Shown: in pieces, positions 50,525-59,109 of the stretch
Position numbering within the stretch: position 1 is the first letter of the stretch
How the letters are laid out: each line of letters opens with the position of its first letter
Notes under the pieces: model-generated
What the model was told of the DNA's origin: nothing
The model's database searches: none
The model's input: the letters and a program-made list of their open reading frames with translations, nothing else
Program-made: the position numbers and the translations under genes
Assembly (NCBI RefSeq): GCF_017599305.1
Contig: NZ_JAGFWR010000034.1
Span: 1 to 64,000, forward strand
Reading direction: 5' to 3'
DNA length: 64,000 nt
Source of the DNA: Micromonospora antibiotica
Lineage (GTDB): Bacteria > Actinomycetota > Actinomycetes > Mycobacteriales > Micromonosporaceae

Positions 50525-50601
50525 CCGGTGGTGTCCCCGCTGCGGCGAAGCCCCCCCGTGCCGGTGCCGGGGCACGACCGGTGAGCGGCCCTGGCCGGCA
50601 G
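50525..50601. repeat. Dispersed repeat, copy 2
   Basis: Matches 46952-47032. On the plus strand it still encodes WCPRCGEA, but a 4-nt deletion shifts the frame, so any zinc-ribbon ORF here is a remnant. Confidence 0.75.
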
Positions 50602-50669
50602 TGCCCGGCACCGAGCCAGGTTACGACCCCAGGTGGCCGGTCCGGGGGCCGGACCGGCCACCCCGACGC

Positions 50670-51404
50670 TCAGCTGGGTCCGACGCCGCTCACGGCCTCG
50701 ATCCAACCGGCGATGAAGTGGGTCGTCAGGCCGTAGGCCAGGTTCGACTCGTTGTCCGCGATGTGGATACCGTAGATTTTGTCGAGCCAGTAGATTCCCG
50801 CCCCGGAATCACCGCTCGCCGTCACACCGCTTCCATAGCTTTCCAGGCGCATGGCGCTGTTGCCGGCCCCCACGATGTCGTGGTGAATGCCGTAGTCCGT
50901 CACCCGCATGCCGCAGATCTGCAGGGTGGAGGGCTGGGTGTAACTCCCGCGGGTGGTGCTTCCCCAACCGCTGATCGACGGGGTGGAGTTGATGGGGGGA
51001 TATGCCGCCGAGTAGCCCACGGCGATGCGGGACCAGTTCGGGACGTCCTGCCAGAGGTTGAGGAGCATCGCGTCCTGGAAGGGCTCCTTGTAGATTCCGG
51101 CGATCGCCATCAGGTGGCCCCGGGCGAACCCGCGTTCGCCTGCGGCCACAAGGCTGTTGTTGACGTTCCCGCCCGTTCTGTCGAAACAGTGTTTGGCCGT
51201 GAGGACCCAGTTGCTGGCGATGAGCGTGCCGGTGCACTTGTAGGAGTCGTTGACGAAGATCTGCACCTGACCGCGCAGGTACCCGGCGGAGTTTCCGCCG
51301 ATGACGGCGCCGGCCGGCTGCGCGGTGCCGGCCACGGCGGCAATGGGGGTCAGGGACAGGGTCACCGCAACGGCGACCCGCCGCAGTAACGATGGTGTAC
51401 GCAT
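50670..51404 (-). CDS. Secreted trypsin-like (S1) serine protease
   Basis: A 244-aa exported protease. Residues 1-33 are a signal peptide (RRVAVAVTLSLTPIAAVAG, ending PAGA), and the mature enzyme starts near VIGGNSAGY, which parallels the IVGG activation site. The triad is complete: TAKHC (His), FQDAMLLNL (Asp) and SGDSGAGIYW (Ser). The S1 Asp six residues before the Ser is not seen (ESYGSGVTASGDSG), so trypsin specificity is unlikely. ATG 51404 follows GGAGAGACGT. Stands alone. Confidence 0.87.
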   Translation of the reverse strand: MRTPSLLRRVAVAVTLSLTPIAAVAGTAQPAGAVIGGNSAGYLRGQVQIFVNDSYKCTGTLIASNWVLTAKHCFDRTGGNVNNSLVAAGERGFARGHLMAIAGIYKEPFQDAMLLNLWQDVPNWSRIAVGYSAAYPPINSTPSISGWGSTTRGSYTQPSTLQICGMRVTDYGIHHDIVGAGNSAMRLESYGSGVTASGDSGAGIYWLDKIYGIHIADNESNLAYGLTTHFIAGWIEAVSGVGPS

Positions 51405-51659
51405 ACGTCTCTCCACTTCAGTACAGGTGTAGGGATTCCCGATGCCGTTTCGGCAGTAGGTCGCCGGCTCGCGGAGATGCCGGCGACGAAGGGGACTTCT
51501 TGATCCTGTACTGCGTACGGGGATCGGCATATCCCGCCTGCTGGTCACCTCGCAGTGGTGCAGGCCGTATGCCAGGACTCCAGAGTGGAGGCTTGACGCC
51601 AGACGGCTCCGCATGGGATAGGGCAGCGGGTCTTCGACGCGTCCCCGCAGCCGCGGCGC
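51405..51659. other. Intergenic region left of the MalY gene
   Basis: About 255 bases: promoter for the serine protease (minus) plus the 3' flank of the MalY gene. Moderately AT-rich patches occur at 51415-51450 and 51495-51510. No gene seen. Confidence 0.4.
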
Positions 51660-52838
51660 TCAGGTGACGGCGGTGGCCATCCGGCGTACCGCCTCGGTGA
51701 GCAGCTCCGGGGAGGTGGCCAGGTTCAGCCGGATGTGGCCGACACCGCCGGTGCCGAAGGCCAGGCCGGAGTTGAGCGCCACCCGGCCCCGGTCCAGGAA
51801 GACGGCGGCGGGATCGTCGCCGAGGCCCAGCCCTCGACAGTCGAGCCAGGCGAGGTAGGTGGCCTGGCCGGGTCGGTACCGGACGGCCGGCAGGTGCTCG
51901 GCGAGCAGCGCGGCGAGGAGCCGACGGTTGTCGTCCAGGCCGGTCAGCAGGGCGTCGAGCCAGTCACCCCCGTCCCTGAACGCGGCGGTGTGGGCGATCA
52001 CCCCGAGGTGGCTGGTGCCGACGCTGACCTCGAAGGGAACCCGGGCGACATCCCCGGCGGCGGCCGGGCCGGCGACGAGCAGCCCACCCCGCAGACCGGC
52101 CAGGTTCCACCCCTTGGAGGCGGACATCAGCGACAGGCCGTGCTCCGCGCCGGGCACCGAGAGGTACGGCACGAAACGCGCTCCCGCGCCGACCAGCGGG
52201 GCGTGGATCTCGTCGGCGACCACCCGCACCCCGTACCGCCCGGCCAGCGCGGCGACGGCGGTCAACTCGTCGGCGGTGTGCAGGACACCGGTCGGGTTGT
52301 GCGGGTTGCAGAGCAGGTACACCGCCAGTCGCCCGCCGGAGCGGGCCACCCGGAACGCCGCTTCCAGGGCGCCGAGGTCGATCCGCAGGTCGTCGCCGAG
52401 CGGCGCCTCCACGATCCGGCGGCCGGCGTACCCGACGAACCCGTAGAACGGCGGGTAGACCGGGCAGTTGACGACCACCGCGTCACCGGGCCCGGTGAGC
52501 AGCCGCAACGCCTCGACCACGCCGTGCATCACGTCGGGCACCAGCGCGGTCCGCTCCACGGCCAGCCCGTCCCAGCCCCACCGACGCCGGGCGAACTCCG
52601 CCAGTGCCTCCGGGTACGCCGTGCCGGCGGTGTAGCCGGTGTCGCCGAGCGCGACGGCGTCGGTGATCGCCCGCGCGACCGGCTCGGCGAGCGGCACGTC
52701 CATCTCCGCCACCCAGAGCGGCAGCACGTCGTCCGGGTACTCCCGCCACTTGACGCTCGTCCGTCGTCGCAGCTGGTCCAGCCGAAGCTGGCGCAGGGGA
52801 TTCGCCTGGTCCCGGGAGCCCTGATGCGTACCACTCAT
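51660..52838 (-). CDS. MalY/PatB-type PLP aminotransferase (C-S lyase)
   Basis: A 392-aa PLP enzyme of the MalY/PatB group, which cleaves cystathionine-like C-S bonds. Signature features: VKWREYPDDVLPLWVAEMD near the N-terminus, LCNPHNPTGVLHT with the cofactor-binding Asn, VVADEIHAPL with the Asp, and the Schiff-base Lys in SASKGWNLAGLRGG. ATG 52838 is preferred; the longer in-frame ORF runs back through the tRNA-Arg gene. Physiological substrate may be cystathionine, cysteine or an S-conjugate. Confidence 0.88.
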   Translation of the reverse strand: MSGTHQGSRDQANPLRQLRLDQLRRRTSVKWREYPDDVLPLWVAEMDVPLAEPVARAITDAVALGDTGYTAGTAYPEALAEFARRRWGWDGLAVERTALVPDVMHGVVEALRLLTGPGDAVVVNCPVYPPFYGFVGYAGRRIVEAPLGDDLRIDLGALEAAFRVARSGGRLAVYLLCNPHNPTGVLHTADELTAVAALAGRYGVRVVADEIHAPLVGAGARFVPYLSVPGAEHGLSLMSASKGWNLAGLRGGLLVAGPAAAGDVARVPFEVSVGTSHLGVIAHTAAFRDGGDWLDALLTGLDDNRRLLAALLAEHLPAVRYRPGQATYLAWLDCRGLGLGDDPAAVFLDRGRVALNSGLAFGTGGVGHIRLNLATSPELLTEAVRRMATAVT

Positions 52839-52899
52839 GACATGAAGGATATTCCGCCCCTCCTGCCACCGCGCGGTCGCACGGCAGCGGGGCGGAGAG

Positions 52900-52972
52900 T
52901 GCCCCGACCAGGATTCGAACCTGGGCTCTCCGGTTTCGTAGACCGGCGCGCTGTCCGCTGCGCCACCGGGGC
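52900..52972 (-). tRNA. tRNA-Arg (ACG)
   Basis: Full cloverleaf on the minus strand: acceptor GCCCCGG paired with TCGGGGC (one G-U), D-arm GCGCAGCGGACAGCGC, anticodon loop CTACGAA (anticodon ACG), T-arm CCAGGTTCGAATCCTGG, discriminator A. CCA is not encoded. It lies 31 bp downstream of the rtcB stop on the same strand. Confidence 0.95.
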
Positions 52973-53003
52973 TCACGGCCGACGCCCGGGGGCGTCGGCC
53001 GGT

Positions 53004-54203
53004 CTAACCCTTCACACACACCACCTGCTTGAGGTGGGCCACCACCTCGACCAGGTCGTCCTGCTGGGCCATCACCTCGGTGATGTCCTTGTACGCGCCG
53101 GGGATCTCGTCGACCACCCCAGTGTCCTTGCGGCACTCCACCCCGGCGGTCTGCACCGCCAGGTCGTCAACGGTGAACGTCCGCTTCGCCTGCCCCCGCG
53201 ACATCCGCCGCCCGGCTCCGTGCGACGCCGAGCAGTACGCGTCCGGGTTCCCCCGACCCCGCACGATGTACGACCCGGTGCCCATCGACCCCGGGATGAT
53301 GCCCAGGTCCCCCCGGCCGGCCCGGATCGCCCCCTTGCGGGTCACCAGCACGTCCACCCCGTCGTAGTGCTCCTCGGCCACGTAGTTGTGGTGGCAGGAG
53401 ATCGGCTCCCCGTAGCTGACCTGCGGGAAGGCGTCCCGCACCACGCCGCAGAGCAGGGCCAGCATGACCGCCCGGTTGCGCCGCGCGTACTCCTGCGCCC
53501 ACCACAGGTCCCGCCGGTAGGCGTCCATCTCCGGGGTGCCGGCGAGGAACACCGCCAGGTCCCGGTCGGGCAGGTCCGCGTTGTGCGGCAGGGCACGGGC
53601 CACCCCGATGTGCCGCTCGGCCAGCTCCTTGCCGATGTTGCGGGAACCGGAGTGCAGCATCAACCAGACCTGCCCGGCGTCCGGGCCGTCCTGCTCGACG
53701 CAGACCTCGATGAAGTGGTTGCCCCCACCGAGGGTGCCGAGCTGGTGCCGCGCCCGGCTCTCCAACTGCGCCACCCGGCGGTCCAGGGTGGCGAACCGGC
53801 CCCAGAAGTCGTCCCAGCCGCGCTGCTCCAGACCCCGCACCCGACGCGGGTCGACCGGGTCGTCCCGCTTGGCGAAACCGACCGGCACCACCGCCTCGAT
53901 CGCCGACCGCAGCGGTGCCAGGTCGTCGGGCAGGTCGGCGGCGGTGAGCGAGGTGCGGACCGCGCTCATCCCGCAGCCGATGTCCACCCCGACGGCGGCC
54001 GGCGAGACCGCCTGCCGCATCGCGATCACCGAACCGACGGTGGCGCCCTTGCCGAAGTGCACGTCCGGCATCACGGCGACGCCCTGCACCCAGGGCAGCG
54101 CGCCGATGTTGCGCAACTGCTGCGCGGCCTGCGGCTCGATGCCGTACGGGTCGGTCCAGACCCGTACCGGCGCCTTCGTGCCCGGCAGCGGGGTGAATGC
54201 CAT
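53004..54203 (-). CDS. rtcB: RNA-splicing ligase RtcB
   Basis: A 399-aa ligase that joins 2',3'-cyclic-phosphate RNA ends to 5'-OH ends using GTP and Mn2+. Family marks: GVAVMPDVHFGKGATVGSV, VGVDIGCGMSAVRT (Asp and Cys metal ligands), LGGGNHFIEV (NHF motif), HSGSRNIGK, and SHGAGRRMSR with the guanylylated His. ATG 54203 follows CGAGGAGAACGATC. It is 24 bp downstream of the tRNA-Trp-like gene and is followed by tRNA-Arg, so it is embedded between tRNA genes. Family knowledge links RtcB to tRNA repair after anticodon or stress cleavage. Confidence 0.93.
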   Translation of the reverse strand: MAFTPLPGTKAPVRVWTDPYGIEPQAAQQLRNIGALPWVQGVAVMPDVHFGKGATVGSVIAMRQAVSPAAVGVDIGCGMSAVRTSLTAADLPDDLAPLRSAIEAVVPVGFAKRDDPVDPRRVRGLEQRGWDDFWGRFATLDRRVAQLESRARHQLGTLGGGNHFIEVCVEQDGPDAGQVWLMLHSGSRNIGKELAERHIGVARALPHNADLPDRDLAVFLAGTPEMDAYRRDLWWAQEYARRNRAVMLALLCGVVRDAFPQVSYGEPISCHHNYVAEEHYDGVDVLVTRKGAIRAGRGDLGIIPGSMGTGSYIVRGRGNPDAYCSASHGAGRRMSRGQAKRTFTVDDLAVQTAGVECRKDTGVVDEIPGAYKDITEVMAQQDDLVEVVAHLKQVVCVKG

Positions 54204-54227
54204 GATCGTTCTCCTCGTTCGTGGGAG

Positions 54228-54300
54228 CAGGGGTGACAGGATTCGCACCTGCGACCGTCGGGTGTGGAATCCGGTGCGCTACCCGTTGAGCTACACCCCT
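54228..54300 (-). tRNA. tRNA-Trp-like gene (CCA) with broken stems
   Basis: 73 nt upstream of rtcB, same strand. The acceptor AGGGGTG/CACCCCT pairs over 7 bp, G73 is present, the T-stem GCAGG/CCTGT pairs, and the loop TTCCACA carries the Trp anticodon CCA. But the anticodon stem CCGGA/CCCGA has only three pairs (C-A and A-C at its ends), position 37 is C, the D-stem GCTC/GCGC has a T-C mismatch, and the T-loop is TGCGAAT instead of TTCGAAT. So it looks like a decayed or specialised tRNA-Trp, not the housekeeping copy. CCA is not encoded. Confidence 0.7.
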
Positions 54301-54319
54301 CGGCGGGTGTCGGGGATCG

Positions 54320-54355
54320 AAAAAGCCGCCCGGTCCCCTGGTGGGGTGGGCGGCT
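54320..54355 (-). terminator. Intrinsic terminator upstream of the tRNA-Trp-like gene
   Basis: Arms AGCCGCCC (54324-54331) and GGGCGGCT (54348-54355) with further inner pairing, followed on the minus strand by TTTTT. It would stop transcripts from 54579-55151 before the tRNA-like/rtcB unit, which implies that unit has its own promoter. Confidence 0.65.
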
Positions 54356-54578
54356 GCGCAGGTCGCGCCGGCGCTATCCGCGCCGCCACCCCGATCGCCA
54401 CCGACAACCCCGGGTTCGTTCGCCGGCTGGCAACAGCACGCCGCCGCGCGGTGTGAACCGCGTGGTCTCGGTGCTGAGGTACGGCGACACGGTGTGCTCC
54501 CCGGTTGGTAGGTGTGGCGTCGATGTCGAACCTAGGCGCGCACCCACCCGGGCCGCAACAGATATCGGTAGCTGCCGG

Positions 54579-55151
54579 CTATCGGGGCCCGCACATCCTG
54601 GACAGGGTGTCGAGCCAGGCGCTGCCCACGAGGGCGACCGGGTAGTGGGCCTCCCGGACCTGCCCGTCGGCGGTCTGCACGGAGAAGCGCACCGTCAGCG
54701 GCTCCGTCCCGGGTGTCTCGCCGCACTGGAGCAGCACCACCACGCCGATCCAGCCGGTGCCGCCGGGCCGGATCAGCCGGGTCCGACCGAGATCCTGGAT
54801 GAGCACGGTGGGGCTGTCCGCCCGGACCGACCGTACCGTGACCGGGGACGGCCCGGCGTTGACCACCGCCAGGGACCCTTCGATCCGGGCCCGGCCGCCG
54901 GCGTTCGTACTGCCGCTGTCCGCGTTGGCGGGGATGGCCACCAGCGCGACGGTCGCGTCCCGCTCCTGCCGGGCGCGCGCCTCCCGCGACCTGTCGACCC
55001 CCCACCCGCCCAGCACCGCACCGGCCACCAGGGCGGCCACCAGGCCCAGGGCGACCCGGGGGCGCGGCCCGCGCCGGACCCGGGAGGTGGCTGCGTCGAC
55101 CGGCCCGCGCCCGGGGGTGTCCAGGTCGATCACGGCGTCCTCGGCGGGCAT
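54579..55151 (-). CDS. Hypothetical membrane-anchored protein
   Basis: A 190-aa protein. An acidic cytoplasmic start, then one membrane helix at about 33-50 (VALGLVAALVAGAVLGGWGV), then a beta-rich outer domain (ARIEGSLAVVNAGPSPVTVRSVRAD, GTGWIGVVVLLQCGE) with two cysteines. The fold looks immunoglobulin-like, but I do not recognise the family. Its transcript probably ends at the terminator at 54320-54355. Confidence 0.65.
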   Translation of the reverse strand: MPAEDAVIDLDTPGRGPVDAATSRVRRGPRPRVALGLVAALVAGAVLGGWGVDRSREARARQERDATVALVAIPANADSGSTNAGGRARIEGSLAVVNAGPSPVTVRSVRADSPTVLIQDLGRTRLIRPGGTGWIGVVVLLQCGETPGTEPLTVRFSVQTADGQVREAHYPVALVGSAWLDTLSRMCGPR

Positions 55152-55215
55152 GGCGACAGCCTAGGGCCGACGGCGGCGACGTCGTGTCCGGCAGGGCCGG
55201 CACGCGGTACGGTCC

Positions 55216-56007
55216 ATGGCCATGGCAGTGATGCGGTGCGAGTTCGACTCCGAGGCCCTGGGCATGAGCACGTCGATGACGGTGATCCTGCCGCAACCCG
55301 ACCCGGCACGGCCGACGCCCACGGGGCCGGCCGACGCGGGCCCGCCGGTGCTCTACCTGCTGCACGGGCTCAGCGACGACGACACCGCCTGGACCCGCCA
55401 CACCTCGATCGAACGTTACGTGGCCCCGCTGGGTCTGGCCGTGGTGATGCCCCAGGTCGGCCGCAGCTTCTACACCGACGAGACGCACGGCAACCGGTAC
55501 TGGACGTTCCTCACCGAGGAACTGCCCGAGGTCTGCCGGTCGTTCTTCCGGCTCTCCGACCGCCCGGAGGACACCTTCGTCGCCGGGCTGTCGATGGGCG
55601 GCTACGGGGCGGTGAAGTGGGCGCTGCGGCAGCCCGAACGCTTCGCCGCCGCAGCCAGCCTGTCGGGGGCGCTCAACGTCGCCCACCGCCGGCACGCCCC
55701 GGACCGCCCGCTCGACCCGGACGTCTGGCACACCGTCTGGGGGGACGCCCCGACCGCCGGCCCCGACGACGACACCGTGGCGCTGGTCGGCCGGGCCGGG
55801 CCCGACACTCCCCCGCTCTATGTCGCCTGCGGCACCGAGGACTTCCTCCACGACGACAACGAGCGCTTCGTCGCAGCCGCCCGGGACCGGGGCGCGCCGG
55901 TGACCGTGGACTTCTCCCCCGGCGACCACGACTGGCCGTACTGGGACGCCACGATCCGCGACGTGCTGGCCTGGCTGCCGCTGCGCACCCGGCCCCCCGT
56001 CAGCTGA
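55216..56007 (+). CDS. Esterase-D-like alpha/beta hydrolase
   Basis: A 263-aa serine hydrolase of the esterase D/S-formylglutathione hydrolase/antigen-85-like group. YLLHGLSDDDTAW gives the oxyanion hole, GLSMGGYGAVKWAL the nucleophile (Ser about residue 120), CGTEDFLHDDN the Asp and GDHDWPYWD the His. There is no signal peptide. The start could be ATG 55216 or ATG 55222. Formaldehyde detoxification is one option, but the actinobacterial version usually uses mycothiol, so a general esterase is equally likely. Confidence 0.83.
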   Translation: MAMAVMRCEFDSEALGMSTSMTVILPQPDPARPTPTGPADAGPPVLYLLHGLSDDDTAWTRHTSIERYVAPLGLAVVMPQVGRSFYTDETHGNRYWTFLTEELPEVCRSFFRLSDRPEDTFVAGLSMGGYGAVKWALRQPERFAAAASLSGALNVAHRRHAPDRPLDPDVWHTVWGDAPTAGPDDDTVALVGRAGPDTPPLYVACGTEDFLHDDNERFVAAARDRGAPVTVDFSPGDHDWPYWDATIRDVLAWLPLRTRPPVS

Positions 56008-56080
56008 CCCGACAGGCGGGGCACCACCGACGGCGGCACCGCCACCGGGCCGCACGGCGCAGCGGCGGCACGGTGGGCGG

Positions 56081-56587
56081 TCAGACCCCCACGCTGCCGT
56101 CGACGGCCTCCCGCAGCAGGTCGGCGTGGCCGTTGTGGCGGGCGTACTCGTGCATCATGTGCAGCATCACCAGCCGCAGCGACACGTCCTCACCCCAGCG
56201 CTCCTGGTGGCCGGTGACGTCGAGCGAGGCCGCCGCCAACTCGATACGCCGGGAGTGTTCCACCTCCCGCTGCCACGCCGCGAACGCCTCCGCCCCGGTC
56301 GACCCCGTCGGGTCGTACGCCTGCTGGTAGTCGCCGGTGTCCGACCAGAGCAGCGGCACGTCCTGCGCGTCGATCACCCGCCGGAACCAGGCGCGCTCCA
56401 CCTCGGCGAGATGCCGCAGCAGGCCGAGCAGGGTCAGCTGCGACGACGGCACGGCCCGCTGGCGCAGTTCCTCGTCGGTCAGCCCCTCGCACTTCATGGC
56501 GAGGGTGGCCCGGTGGAAGTCGAGAAAGGCACGCAGCGTCTCCCGCTCCCCGGCGAGCAGCGGCGGGCCGATCCGTTCGGTGGTCAT
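56081..56587 (-). CDS. DinB-family (DUF664-like) protein
   Basis: A 168-aa four-helix protein. It has the family helix GLLRHLAEVERAWFRRVI (first His), an acidic middle and the C-terminal MLHMMHEYARHNGHADLLREA with the other histidines. This DUF664 subgroup is common in actinobacteria and related to mycothiol-dependent enzymes. ATG 56587 follows GAAGGACCCGAC. It is unlike the DinB protein at 25855 in sequence, so the two are not recent duplicates. Confidence 0.82.
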   Translation of the reverse strand: MTTERIGPPLLAGERETLRAFLDFHRATLAMKCEGLTDEELRQRAVPSSQLTLLGLLRHLAEVERAWFRRVIDAQDVPLLWSDTGDYQQAYDPTGSTGAEAFAAWQREVEHSRRIELAAASLDVTGHQERWGEDVSLRLVMLHMMHEYARHNGHADLLREAVDGSVGV

Positions 56588-56810
56588 GTCGGGTCCTTCA
56601 CGGGACGGGACCGCCCCGGGCGGGCGGCTGGGAGCCGTCGGGCAGCCTAGCGGCCGGTGGCTGCCGACCCGCCGAAATTCGTGCCGACCGGACGTGCAGG
56701 TGCTGGTCACCCGGCCGGCGTGGTGGCGCGGCGGGCGCGGGTCACCCCGTCGGGTGGTGCCGGTGGTGGGCGTCCCGGCGACGTCCGGCCCGGGCCGGCG
56801 ACCGGGCCGC

Positions 56811-57653
56811 TCAGCGGGGCAGGGACGCCCGGGCCACCGGGAAGTCGAAGTACGTGTCGGGGTAGGGCTCGTCGGCGTACCGGTAGTGCCACCACTCCCG
56901 GTCGTAGTTGACGAAACCCTCCTGCGTCATCAGGCGTTCCAGCAACTGCCGGTGGGTCCGGGCAGCCCCGGTCACCCGGGGGTCGGCGGTGTGCGCCAGC
57001 GGGTCGAAACAGTCGAAGCCGGTGCCCATGTCGAGGCTGCCGTCGGCGAACCGCCGGTCGGCCGGGTCGGTGCAGGCCACCAGCGGCCGGCCCGGGGCGT
57101 ACGAGGTGCGGGGCGGGGCCGGGCGGGGCTCCAGCGTCAGGTCGAGGGTGCTGCCCCGGCTGTGCGCGGTGGGGGCGCCGAGGTAGCCGTCGGCGAACAG
57201 CTTCGACTTGGCCACCCGGGGATAGAACTCCGCCTTCGTCTGCTGCGCTGCGGGGTCCTTCGCCCAGCGGACGAACTCGTCGGCGGCGCGCTGCGGCCGG
57301 TAGCAGTCGTACACCCGCAGGCTCAGCCGTTGGGCGCGGGCGGCGTCCTGCACCCGGCGCAACGCCTCGGCGGCGGTACGGGTGAGCAGGCACAACGGCT
57401 CGTCGTAGCCGTCCACCGGGCGGCCGACGAAGTTGTGCGGGCCGGCGTAGCGGATGTCCACGACGATGCTCGGGTCGACCTCGGACAGCAGCACCACGTC
57501 GGTGGGGGCACGTGGTCCGGTCGGGGTGGGCGTTGCGGCTTCCGCCTGCGGTGCGGGCTGCGGCGGCCGGTCGCAGCCCACCGCCACGAGCAGCACCGTG
57601 ACGATCAGCAACCGGACCAGCACCCACCGGGGGTGCTCCGCCCCGCGTCTCAC
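56811..57653 (-). CDS. VanX-like D-Ala-D-Ala dipeptidase lipoprotein
   Basis: A 280-aa M15D-type zinc dipeptidase. A lipobox VAVGC places the lipid anchor at Cys 27. Catalytic motifs match VanX: SRGSTLDLTL (His/Asp region SRGSxxD), DMGTGFDCFD, and EWWHYRY with Glu and His. VanX enzymes hydrolyse D-Ala-D-Ala. An extracellular lipoprotein version cannot deplete cytoplasmic D-Ala-D-Ala and so more likely trims peptides released from the wall. ATG 57653 overlaps the stop of the carboxypeptidase gene (ATGA). Confidence 0.88.
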   Translation of the reverse strand: MRRGAEHPRWVLVRLLIVTVLLVAVGCDRPPQPAPQAEAATPTPTGPRAPTDVVLLSEVDPSIVVDIRYAGPHNFVGRPVDGYDEPLCLLTRTAAEALRRVQDAARAQRLSLRVYDCYRPQRAADEFVRWAKDPAAQQTKAEFYPRVAKSKLFADGYLGAPTAHSRGSTLDLTLEPRPAPPRTSYAPGRPLVACTDPADRRFADGSLDMGTGFDCFDPLAHTADPRVTGAARTHRQLLERLMTQEGFVNYDREWWHYRYADEPYPDTYFDFPVARASLPR

Positions 57654-58879
57654 CGCCGTCGGCGGACGTCGTGGGGTCGGTGGCGCAGGGCGAGCAGCAG
57701 CCCGGCGAGCCCGGCCACGACGGCGGCCAGGGAGACCGCGACCAGCGGACGTGACCAGGGGTGACCGGGCGGGTCCAGCCGGCCCGGACCACCGGCGGCG
57801 GCCAGCGGGGGCGGGGGGACGGCGGTCCCGGACGGGCCCGCCGTCAGCTCACCCGGGTTGACCAGTCGACCCACGGCCGCACCCCGGGGCACCCCGAACC
57901 CCCAGTCCAGCAGGGCCGCCCCCTGCTCCCAGCCCCGCTTGTCGACGACCTCCGCGCCGAGCAGGGTGACCACCAGCCGCCGTCCGCCCCGCTCGGCGGC
58001 CCCGACGTAGGTGTGCCGGGCCAGGTCCGTGTAGCCGGTCTTGCCGCCCAACGCCCCCGGGTAGCGGTAGAGCAGCTGGTTGTCGTTCTGGATCGGGAAG
58101 GCCTTCTCGCCCAACGCCGGCTGGGCCGGGATCATCGCCTCCCGGGTGGTGTCGTAGCGGCGGAAGGTGGCATCGGCGAAGCAGGCGCGGGCGATCAGCG
58201 CCAAGTCGTACGCGCTGGTGAACTGGCCCGGGCCGTCCAACCCGGACGGGGTCACCGCGTGGGTCTGCAACGCGCCGAGCTGCCGGGCGTGCTCGTTCAT
58301 CGCCCGCAGCCCACCGGGCAGCCCGTCGGGGCCACCGCCGAGGCGGGCCAGCGCGTTGGCCGCCTCGTTGCCGGACTTGAGCAGCAGACCCAACCAGAGG
58401 GTCTCGATCCGGTACCGGCCACCCTCGGCGAAGCCCACGGCGGAGCTGCCGGGCTCGATGTCGAGGTCGCCGGGGGTGAGGGTGACCACCTGCCGGGGGT
58501 CGAGGGTCGGCAGCACGGTGGCGGCCAGCAGCAGCTTCTGCACGCTCGCCGGGGTGCCGTATTCGTGCGGGCCGCAGCCGCCGAGCACGTCGCCGCTGTC
58601 CAGGTCGGCGACCAGCCAGGAGGTGGCCGGCACGGCGGGCGGCCTGGGTGTCCCGGCCGGCCGGACCTGGCCCGTGGTGGCCAGGGCGGGGCCGCCGACC
58701 GCCCGGTCGGCGGCCTCCGTGTGGGGCGGGACCGGTCGGGGCGGCCGGGACACCGCCGGCACCGGCGCACACGGACCGGTGGTCACCGCCCCGGCGGCGT
58801 CCGCCACACCGGCGGGTGCGACGACCGGCGACAGCAGCACGACGGCGATGACGGCGGCGGTACGTCCCCGAACTCTCAC
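57650..58879 (-). CDS. D-alanyl-D-alanine carboxypeptidase (PBP5-like), copy 1
   Basis: A 409-aa S11-family penicillin-binding protein. A signal peptide (1-28), a Pro-rich stretch, then the catalytic motifs ASVQK (SxxK), KSGNEAANAL (SxN) and LGGKTGYTDL (KTG). A final membrane helix at about 380-400 (LVAVSLAAVVAGLAGLLLAL) and a basic tail anchor it. It removes the terminal D-Ala of the peptidoglycan stem and thus limits cross-linking. The GTG 58879 start gives a proper signal peptide. It is coupled to the VanX-like gene. A close paralogue lies at 60454-61704. Confidence 0.92.
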   Translation of the reverse strand: MRVRGRTAAVIAVVLLSPVVAPAGVADAAGAVTTGPCAPVPAVSRPPRPVPPHTEAADRAVGGPALATTGQVRPAGTPRPPAVPATSWLVADLDSGDVLGGCGPHEYGTPASVQKLLLAATVLPTLDPRQVVTLTPGDLDIEPGSSAVGFAEGGRYRIETLWLGLLLKSGNEAANALARLGGGPDGLPGGLRAMNEHARQLGALQTHAVTPSGLDGPGQFTSAYDLALIARACFADATFRRYDTTREAMIPAQPALGEKAFPIQNDNQLLYRYPGALGGKTGYTDLARHTYVGAAERGGRRLVVTLLGAEVVDKRGWEQGAALLDWGFGVPRGAAVGRLVNPGELTAGPSGTAVPPPPLAAAGGPGRLDPPGHPWSRPLVAVSLAAVVAGLAGLLLALRHRPHDVRRRR

Positions 58880-59109
58880 GCTGACGAAGGTAGTGACACC
58901 CGCCCCGCCGGTCCGGTGATCCGGCGAATCCCACCCGGTGGGGGCGACCGGGTCGCTAGGATGCCGCCGGTCGACGGGGTGGAGCCGCCGGTCGGACCCG
59001 GGTCGGGGTTGGTGGGCCGGGGCAGCTGCCAGCAGCCGGACGGCGGCGGGAGGTGTCGACGACGGTGGATGGGGGTAGCGGAGGGTAGGCACCGGTGAAG
59101 GAGGAGACC

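Noticed and set aside
50514..50700. Zinc-ribbon ORF starting VTDRWCPRCG
   Set aside because: It is the frameshifted second copy of the 46952 repeat, and its 3' part has no conserved features.
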